Origin: Achatina immaculata
Taxonomy: Eukaryota > Mollusca > Gastropoda > Stylommatophora > Achatinidae
Assembly: GCA_009760885.1 (NCBI GenBank)
Contig: CM019700.1
Coordinates: 2,822,993 to 2,886,992 of the forward strand
DNA length: 64,000 bases
Direction: 5' to 3'
Part shown: piece by piece, positions 56,913-64,000 of the stretch
How the letters are laid out: each line of letters begins with the position of its first letter
Position numbering within the stretch: the first letter of the stretch is position 1
The notes under the pieces: generated by a model
Told to the model about the DNA's origin: nothing
The model's input: only the letters and a program-made list of their open reading frames with translations
Databases searched by the model: none
Position numbers and translations under genes: made by a program

Positions 56913-57541
56913 CATTCATTCATTCATTTGCATGTCCCTTGCGGAGCTTTGGCTCCCTAACAGCTCTCCTGTAGGCCTCTCGATTGTGAGCAAGATGGCC
57001 TGCTGCTGCTGCATCCAGTTGCAGATCGTCAACGATCTGATATTATTCATCTTCGTTTTGGTCTTCCTCTCTTTCTTTTTCCCATTATGTACCCTTCTAA
57101 GACGGTCTTCTCTAGATTATCATGTTTGTTTAATGTGTCCAAAATATTTAAGTTTTCTCTCTTTAATCCTCTTTACTAGCCAGCCATCTTCAATATTAAG
57201 TTCTTGTAGTATGGATATATTTGTTCTTTTTTGTGTCCATGATATTTGGAGAACTCTTCTGTAGCATTTACATTCAAATGCATTTATGTGTTTCTCAGCT
57301 GCTTTGTTAAGTGTCCAGGTCTCACAGGCATATGTTGCCATGGGAAAGATGCATGCCCTTAAAAATCTTTTTTTTTTTTGTAGTTCTGTCTGCTCCTCTC
57401 CACAGATTCTTTATTTGTTTTACTTTCTGAAGAGCGATAGATGTCCTCCTTTTAATTTCCCTCATTATATCTCCATTAATAGTTAGTAGTGATCCAAGAT
57501 ATTCAAAACTCTCCACTTCTTCCAGTTTTTCCTCATTGATA
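56913..57541 (-). pseudogene. RTE-A LINE, 5'-truncated
   Basis: Minus strand with the (GAAT)n tail at the left. Encodes ESFEYLGSLL, KNLWRGADRTT, YACETWTLNKAAEKHINAFE and LQELNIEDGWLVKRIKERKL. It has frameshifts at an A run (57370) and in the terminal part. The flanks contain ATGGGCACT (left) and ATGGGACT (right), a possible decayed target duplication. Confidence 0.9.
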
Positions 57542-58149
57542 ATTGTATGGGACTATCAGGAACCTTCATTTCTGACAGGTCACCTTCATGTCACGATCTC
57601 TGTTCCTGGCTGTAAGGTAAGCAAGGGGAGAGAAGAGATGTTCCTTGATGAAATCATGGGGAAGCGAAGAGTTATCGATCTTGAAGGTACGAGTAAAAGC
57701 TGACACAGTTATCAGCAACAACAAACACGGACCTGACCTTTCAGTTTGAGGCTCTCTGTGCGCGTGTTTGCCTTCAGCATCTGCACACCATGAGAAACAC
57801 AACAACCAGACCTCGGCCATATCTGAACCGTTATCTCTCTACAGTGTTAAATATCAAATAAAGGGGGGAGGGGGTGTCTGAACTCGTTGTACGGCGTACC
57901 AGTTTCACATAATTCTCTTTTTTTTTCTTGCAGTACGGAAGCTCATCGCGTCAATGTTGATCAATTTAGATCTGCCAGGGAACTGTGTGAATGAATTCAA
58001 AGAGATCATTCTTATACACTGATGGTGCGGCTCTAGCGGTGACTACAACAGATCTGGTAAAAAGAAAAGTATCCTCCTTCCCCAAGTTGCTCTTTGTACC
58101 TGACTTAGTTCTGTTTCACTTTACTGTGGCGGTCACTACAGAGCTCAGC
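57542..58149. other. Unique stretch, no gene called
   Basis: A minus-strand frame at 57566-57820 (84 codons) is GC-richer than its flanks and contains splice-like CAG and GT sites. No known domain. Confidence 0.45.
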
Positions 58150-58815
58150 ATAGAAGTAGTATAGACAAGCATCAATGTTGAGAGAATAGTATAGATAAGC
58201 ATCAGTGTTGAGAGAGTCGTATAGATAAGTGTGAATGTTGAGAGAGTAGTATACATAGACGTGAATGTTGAGAGAGTAGTACACATAGACGTGAATGTTG
58301 AGAGAGTAGTACACATAGACGTGAATGTTGAGAGAGTAGTACACATAGACGTGAATGTTGAGAGAGTAGTACACATAGACGTGAATGTTGAGAGAGTAGT
58401 ACACATAGACGTGAATGTTGAGAGAGTAGTACACATAGACGTGAATGTTGAGAGAGTAGTACACACAGACGCGAATGTTTAGAGACTAGTACACATAGAC
58501 GTGAATGTTGAGAGAGTAGTACACACAGACACGAATGTTGAGAGACTAGTACACACAGACACGAATGTTTAGAGACTAGTACACACAGACACGAATGTTT
58601 AGAGACTAGTACACACAGACATGTTGAGAGAGTAGTACACACAGACACGAATGTTGAGAGAGTAGTACACACAGAAGTGAATGTTGAGAGACTAGTACAC
58701 ACAGACATGAATGTTGAGAGAGTAGTACACACAGATATGAATGTTGAGAGAGTAGTACACACAGATATGAATGTTGAGAGAGTAGTACACACAGACGTGA
58801 ATGTTGAGAGATTAA
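58150..58815. repeat. 30-bp minisatellite, about 22 units
   Basis: Core GTGAATGTTGAGAGAGTAGT then ACACATAGAC. The left half is nearly identical, the right half carries ACACACAGAC variants. Confidence 0.96.
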
Positions 58816-59207
58816 TATAAACATGGATGTTGGGACACTCGTGCAGCTAGGCCACAGCATTGAAAGAACAGTACAAATGAGCATCAATGTTCAGTTAGAA
58901 ATACAGACAGACGTTGGTCTTGCCAGAATGGTACAGAAAAGCCGTCTTTGTTGAGAGAGTAATGCAGTCATCAATGTTGAAAGCGTAGTACACACAGACA
59001 TAAATGTTGAGAGAGTAGTACAGACATCAATGTTGAGAGAGTAGTGCAGACATCAATGTTGATAGAGCAGTGCAGACATAAATGCTGACACAGCAGTACA
59101 AACATCACTTGCCGAGAAAATAGTACAGGCAGACATCAATGTTGAGAGAGTAGTAAAGGTAGATATCGATGTTATGAGAATAGTACAGACATTAATATTG
59201 AGAAAAT
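58816..59207. repeat. Degenerate continuation of the 30-bp array
   Basis: Scattered ATCAATGTTGAGAGAGTAGT units with much divergence. Confidence 0.8.
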
Positions 59208-59445
59208 ACCACAGACAGAATCAGTTCTAAGAGAGTAGTACAGACAGAATCAGTTCTAAGAGAGTAATACAGACAGAATCAGTTCTAAGAGAGTAGTACA
59301 GACAGAATCAGTTCTAAGAGAGTAGTACAGACAGAATTAGTTCTAAGAGAGTAGTACAGACAGAATCAATCCTAAGAGAGTAGTACAGACAGAATCAGTT
59401 CTAAGAGAGTAGTACAGACAGAATCAGTTCTGGGAGAGTAGTACA
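59208..59445. repeat. 29-bp minisatellite, about 8 units
   Basis: Core AGTAGTACAGACAGAATCAG then TTCTAAGAG; related to the preceding array through AGAGAGTAGTACA. Confidence 0.95.
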
Positions 59446-59739
59446 CACCGACATTGATATTAAGAGAACAGAAAGAACATCAGTGTTGTGAGAGTTAGTT
59501 AAGATAGGCATTGCTTTTAAGAGAAGAATTCTGCAGGTATATTTCAAAACTTGGCCTTGGAAATACGCAAGAATTTGGCTGCTCAAGTACCAATCTGGCA
59601 ACATAGAGGCGCAGAACAATCGATTAGATTTTGTTGTATGCTGTGATTGGTTTCTCTGCGACTTTAACTTTCTGGGTAAAAATCCAGTGCTCCTCTCACT
59701 AAAACCCGCTACAAGATAACCATTTGCTGGAATAATTTT
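59446..59739. other. Unique spacer
   Basis: No gene seen. Confidence 0.5.
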
Positions 59740-59908
59740 GATCATCATCATCATCATCATCAGGTGCCGTGCCGACTGGCGTTGGCTATTATGCTTCTCC
59801 AGAGTACCCGATCCTTCATGCAGGCCATCAGTTCAGTTGGTGATCTCCTCTCACACCAACCCGTCAGACTGTCCAGTATCATTTCTCTTGGTCTTCCTCT
59901 TGATCTAT
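59740..59908 (-). pseudogene. LINE C 3' tip with (GAT)n tail
   Basis: The minus strand ends CGGCACGGCACC TGA, followed by GATGAT repeats (plus-strand ATC run at 59740-59761). Nearly identical to the end of LINE C at 41106-41270, but only about 170 bp long. Confidence 0.9.
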
Positions 59909-60502
59909 TTTGATCAATATTAAAAAAAAAAAACATTACAAATCATGTACGCAGCGAATCTTCATGAAACATAACTAGCAGTCTCTTGGAAGATTATATC
60001 TCTACTTTCTGTCAGTGATTACAGCTCTAAACAGAAACCGTGATTACCGCACGACAGATATCTTTGGCGCCGTTCTGTGGTTACAATGAGTGTGCTTATC
60101 TACCTGCAACTCCGCAGGGACTGAAGTGAATAATCATAAAACCAGTATCGATATTCCTTAACCAGGGCTGTACCCGAAAACTGCGGTCACAGACCGTCTG
60201 AAAACTGAAACATACTGATAACGTCGAAGCGATTTTGAGTATCGAGCAAGTCCAGATACGCTTGTTTGCGTTGTTTACAACCGGGTAGAGGATTACATGT
60301 CTAATGGACTAACATTGTTGTCTATGGCTGTTGAAGATCCACACTCTATTAAAATTCTGTCTGTTTTATTGGCGCAGTGCTCTGTCAATCTTTGGATTAC
60401 TCAGGTTTACGATTCTTGGAGTTCGATTATGTGTTTAAATGTTGATCTTTTGATGAACCTCAAGTGTTATAAAGGGTGTCTTGTTTACTTAGGTGAGTTC
60501 GT

Positions 60503-60505
<3 letters not shown>
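59909..60505. other. Unique stretch, no gene called
   Basis: A frame starting at 60297 runs into the CTAT repeats and is not supported. Confidence 0.5.
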
Positions 60506-60561
<56 letters not shown>

Positions 60562-61145
60562 GTCTGTCTGTCTGTGTGTTTGTATATCTCTGTCTATGTA
60601 TTATTCATCTCTTCTGTCTGTCTATGCATTATCCGTCTGCCTGTCTATCTATGTATTATTCATCTTTTATGTCTGTCTGTCTATGTATTATTCATCTTTT
60701 ATACCTGTATGTCTGTCTATCTATCTGTCTATCTATCTGTCTATCTGTCTGTCTGTCTATGTATTATTCATCTTTTATGTCTGTCTGTCTGTTTGTCTGT
60801 GTATTATTCATATTTTATGTCTGTTTGTTCATGTATTATTCATCTTTTATGTCTGTCTATCTGTTTATGTATTATTCATTTTTTATGTCTGTCTGTTTGT
60901 CTATGTATTATTCATCTTTTGTGTCTGTCTGTCTGTTTATGTATTATTCATTTTTTATAACTATCTGTTTATGTATTATTCATCTTTTATGTCTGTTTAT
61001 GTATTATTCAATTATGTCTGTCTGTTTATGTATTATTCATCTTTTATTTCTGTCTGTTTATGCATTATTCATTTTTATGTCTATCTGTATGTCTATGTAT
61101 TATTCATCTTGTATGTCTGTCTGTTTGTGTATTATTCATCTGTTA
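60506..61145. repeat. (CTAT)n followed by about 28-bp minisatellite
   Basis: CTAT tetramers (60507-60562), then units around TGTATTATTCATCTTTTATG alternating with GTCT runs. Confidence 0.93.
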
Positions 61146-61940
61146 TGTATTTTCTGTGTGTTTGTTTGCACCCCTCTTGTAACATTTATCATGAATATCA
61201 TTACAAAGATCTGATACATTGATCTAACTGTTTTAACCAGTTATAACCAGTTTTCTAAAATGTAAAATGTTTTTCTTTTTTCTTAAAATCTCAGACTATA
61301 AAAGATTTTTTTTCATCAGAATAAGAATGGCCAGACTAGGATTGAGATAACAAATGCTGGAGAGAGAGAGAGAGAGAGAGCTGAAATCTATGAGGAGAGG
61401 TTGAGACAAAGGAGGAAAATGTAAGATGGACGAACTCTTGAACAAACCAAGAATGAGAAATACTGCAAAGGACAGACATTTCTACCAGGGTGATCAAGAG
61501 ATAATCTGATAAGACTTGGAAGTCTGCGGGCCTGCTTTCCCAAGAGAAATAATCGAACTAAACTTGCATGTAGTTCTCTTTCCTGTTGCCTAGAGACCCA
61601 GAACGCTAGTCAGCGCTGAACATTGATTAATCAATGATTTGACAACGTATGCCTAGAGCCCAATAATAAAAAAGAGACAGATAATGCTAGCAAGTATCTT
61701 GGGTACATTCTTGGTATAAAGATATCTCAGTAAGTCGCGTGGATCAGGTCTGTATCTCTACAAAAATGTAGTTTCATGAAAGCCGCCATTGTTACTGAAA
61801 TCTGGATTCTTTGGTACCGGATCCTAAACCATGTGCCATGCTGGGTAGGATCACACAGTCCGTTGGCCACTGTTTTTATTGGATGTTGTAAACATCTGAG
61901 CACATACACGCTGTTCTTGGTCATTTCGTGAACCGTTTTG
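61146..61940. other. Unique stretch, no gene seen
   Basis: Includes a GA run at 61362-61380. Confidence 0.5.
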
Positions 61941-62162
61941 TGGGCACATGCTATTTATTCCTGTACTCCACGTTTTCCTTGCTCGCTTGAGAGTCTCCCA
62001 CGAGGAGGTCTGTGGTTCGAGTACAGAGCTATCCCAATAACCCAGCTGTAGAAGTGGGTATTTTGTTCTTTCTGGAGCAGGATATGGAGTGGAGGTAGGT
62101 ATGTTGCTGACCGTATTGTCCTGTATTGTGCAATCAAGCCAAGTAAAGTATGGGCACTAACA
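61941..62162 (+). mobile_element. tRNA-derived SINE, second copy
   Basis: B-box-like GTGGTTCGAGTAC near 62010. The body ends with AAAGTATGGGCACTAACAT, matching the SINE at 47887-48090. Divergence between the two bodies is considerable, so they are old or belong to sister subfamilies. Confidence 0.55.
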
Positions 62163-62164
62163 TA

Positions 62165-62462
62165 ATGTCTTCTAGTAACATTCTATCTTCTAGCAAAAGT
62201 ATACCTTCTGATAACATTCTGTCTTTTAGTAACATTATATCTTTTAGTTACATCTTATCTTCTAGTAACACTATATCTTCTAGTTACATCTTATCTTGTA
62301 CTAACATTATATCTTCTGGTAAGATCATATCTTCTGCTAACATTATAACTTCTAGTAACATCTCATCTTGCAGTACATCATATCTTGTAGTAACATCTTG
62401 TCTTCTAGCAACATCATATCTTCTAGTTACATCTTATCTTCTAGTAACATATTATATTCTTT
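62165..62462. repeat. 18-bp minisatellite, about 16 units
   Basis: Core TTCTAGTAACATTATATC; begins exactly where the SINE ends. Confidence 0.93.
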
Positions 62463-62489
62463 AGGCGCTTCCATGACATACTAGAACGA

Positions 62490-62632
62490 TGTTTTATTTT
62501 TATTATCTGAAAAAAAAGCAGGCGAAGTATTTTAGACGCAAGAGAATTATCTGAGACTCGAACCACGGACTCAGACAAGGTCAGCGACTGCCAGACTTCA
62601 AGAAACCAGCAGACTATCCCCTGGCCAATTAT
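62490..62632 (-). mobile_element. tRNA-like SINE head (minus strand)
   Basis: The minus strand has an A-box-like segment (GGCCAGGGGATAGTCTGC) and about 45 bases later a B box (GTGGTTCGAGTCTC, plus coordinates about 62553-62566), in the spacing of a tRNA with a long variable arm. It lacks acceptor-stem pairing that I can see, so it is more likely a SINE than a tRNA gene. Confidence 0.4.
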
Positions 62633-62792
62633 ACGTTAAAAAATAAAATCGGTCATCAGTAGCTGGGTCTCTAAAGTGCCTGAACTAATGATACCTGTGA
62701 GAGAAACGAGGTCATGACACATATATTCAGTTTTCCCGGATACTCAGTATGATACAAACTTGATCTCCTGCAGGTGACTAGTGTTACTTAAG

Positions 62793-62850
62793 CAGCAACA
62801 ACAACAACAACAACATCAGCAACAACATCAGAAACAACAACAACAACAAA
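62793..62850. repeat. (AAC)n microsatellite
   Basis: Interrupted by ATC triplets. Confidence 0.95.
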
Positions 62851-62911
62851 TAACATAGGCTTATCATTGTTTATACAACACGTTTACTTCTCCACTTGGC
62901 TATCTTTTAAT

Positions 62912-63738
62912 AGAGAGAGTGAGGAGAGTGGGGGCGGAGTGAGGGGGGTAGAGAGTGGGGGGAGCGAGGGAGAGGAGAGAGTGGGGGGAGTGAGGGAGAG
63001 GAGTGACGGAGGGGAGAGAGTGGAGGGAGTGAGGAAGGGGAGAAAGTGGGGGGAGTGAGGGAGGGGAGAGAGTCGGGGAGTGAGGGAGGGGAGAGAGAGT
63101 GGGGGAGTGAGGGAGAGGAGAGAGTGGGGGAGTGAGGGAGGGGAGAGTGAGTAGAGTGAAGGAAGGGAGTGAGGGGAGAGACTGATGGGAGTGAGGGAGG
63201 GGAGAGAGCGAGGGAAGTGAGGGGAGAGTGAGGAGAGTGAGGGAGGGGAGATGGTGAGATGAGTGAGGTATGGGAGTGAGGGGAGAGAGTGAGAGGAGTG
63301 AAGGGAGTGAGGGGAAAGAGTGAGAGGAGTGAAGGGAGTGAGAAGAGAGAATGAGAAGAGTGAGGGGAGAGAATGACAGGCATTAGGGAGGGGAGAGAGT
63401 GAGAGGAGTGAAGGGAGTGAGGGGAAAGAATGAGAGGAGTGAGGGAGAGAGTGAGAGGAGTGAAGGGAGTGAGGGGAAAGAGTGAGAGGAGTGAAGGGAG
63501 TGAGGGGAAAGAGTGAGAGGAGTGAGAGGAGAGAGTGAGAGGAGTGAAGGGAGTGAGGGGAAAGAGTGAGAGGAGTGAAGGGAGTGAGGGGAAAGAGTGA
63601 GAGGAGTGAGGGGAGTGAGGAGAGAGAATGAGAAAAGTGAGGGGAGTGAAGGGAGAGAAGGAGAAGCATTAGGGAGGGGAGAGAGTGAGAGGAGTATGGG
63701 AGGGGAGTGAGGGAGAGGAGAAAATGAGGGGAAAGATT
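62912..63738. repeat. Purine-rich minisatellite, unit about 31 bp at right
   Basis: The plus strand is G/A with regularly spaced single T. Core GAGGGGAAAGAGTGAGAGGA then GTGAAGGGAGT. Its complement resembles the array at 4706-6128. The minus-strand Ser/Leu/Pro frames are not genes. Confidence 0.95.
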
Positions 63739-63814
63739 CGCCGCCCAATAAGCAGATGACAAACAAGCCGCCATTTTGTTTATCTATTTAGAAGTGCATT
63801 GTCATGTACTCAGC

Positions 63815-64000
63815 ATGGAGCAAAAAGCTAACATTAAATTCTGTTTAAAACTCAGAAAAAGTGCCATTGAGACAGCTGAACTGATGCGACAAGTTTATGA
63901 GGATAATTCTTTATCTCGTGCACAGATATTGAGGTGGTCTTCACGATTCAAAAGTGGTGTAGAAACGATTATAAATGCAACTAGACATAGACGCCCAATT
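63815..64000 (+). CDS. Mariner-type transposase, N-terminal part, cut by window edge
   Basis: ATG at 63815 opens a frame still open at the last base (62 codons). It starts MEQKANIKFCLKLRKSAIET and continues with residues RAQILRWSSRFKSGVET and a final RRP. This is the N-terminal helix-turn-helix region of mariner-type transposases (Mos1-like HTH domain), which binds the terminal inverted repeats. The family consensus has GRP after an acidic stretch; here it reads RRP and the acidic stretch is lost, so decay is possible. It is a different subfamily from the mariner at 1235-2512, whose N-terminus does not match. Catalytic domain and repeats lie outside the window. Confidence 0.75.
   Translation, partial: MEQKANIKFCLKLRKSAIETAELMRQVYEDNSLSRAQILRWSSRFKSGVETIINATRHRRPI

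Noticed and set aside
60297..61214. 305-codon plus-strand frame
   Set aside because: After about 70 residues of unremarkable sequence it is all Leu/Ser/Ile/Tyr/Cys from CTAT and GTCT repeats.
62884..63774. 296-codon minus-strand frame
   Set aside because: Ser/Leu/Pro translation of the purine-rich minisatellite.

Overview
This window reads as nuclear DNA of an animal, most likely a mollusc and probably a gastropod. That assignment is an inference. It rests on many RTE-clade LINE copies, mariner transposons, tRNA-like SINEs, a very dense set of unrelated minisatellites, and two single-exon rhodopsin-like receptors of a diverged type. There are no operons, rRNA genes or bacterial features. Only three open frames look intact: a full LINE protein and two GPCRs. 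Most other long frames are translations of simple repeats or broken transposon pieces.

Layout. 0-7.3 kb: three copies of one retroelement 3' end, a dead mariner bounded by terminal inverted repeats, a 27-bp minisatellite, a 1.4-kb pyrimidine-rich array and LINE scraps. 7.3-13 kb: mostly unique AT-rich DNA with small arrays, one candidate cysteine-rich exon and two abutting LINE tails. 13-21 kb: a 28-bp satellite carrying an inserted, broken RTE-A LINE; a 1.76-kb stretch is tandemly duplicated. 20.8-25.3 kb: a second tandem duplication (2.25 kb) holding LINE tails and an unrecognised GC-richer repeat of about 1.15 kb. 25.0-28.8 kb: a minus-strand LINE (B') split by a nested RTE-A insertion with a 13-bp target duplication, then another RTE-A piece. 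29.1-32.5 kb: a full-length RTE-A with an uninterrupted 1030-aa endonuclease/reverse transcriptase and a perfect 12-bp target duplication, hence young and possibly active.

33-40.6 kb: a 44-bp array, GPCR 1 (minus strand), more arrays, and a third tandem duplication (1.3-1.45 kb). 40.7-43.9 kb: an RTE-A fragment interrupted by LINE C, flanked by an 11-bp target duplication. 44-49 kb: five successive minisatellites, a SINE and LINE scraps. 49.6-50.6 kb: GPCR 2 (plus strand), paralogous to GPCR 1. 50.6-64 kb: long trinucleotide arrays, LINE pieces, further minisatellites, SINE-like sequences, a purine-rich array, and the start of a second mariner-type transposase that runs off the window.

How it fits together: the genes proper are two isolated receptors in a repeat-dominated landscape. 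Several LINE families share one design, in which the stop codon of the protein lies inside the short tandem tail. Those tails probably seed some of the neighbouring microsatellites. Nested insertions with target duplications give a relative order of events: LINE B' is older than the RTE-A copy inside it, and one RTE-A copy is older than LINE C.
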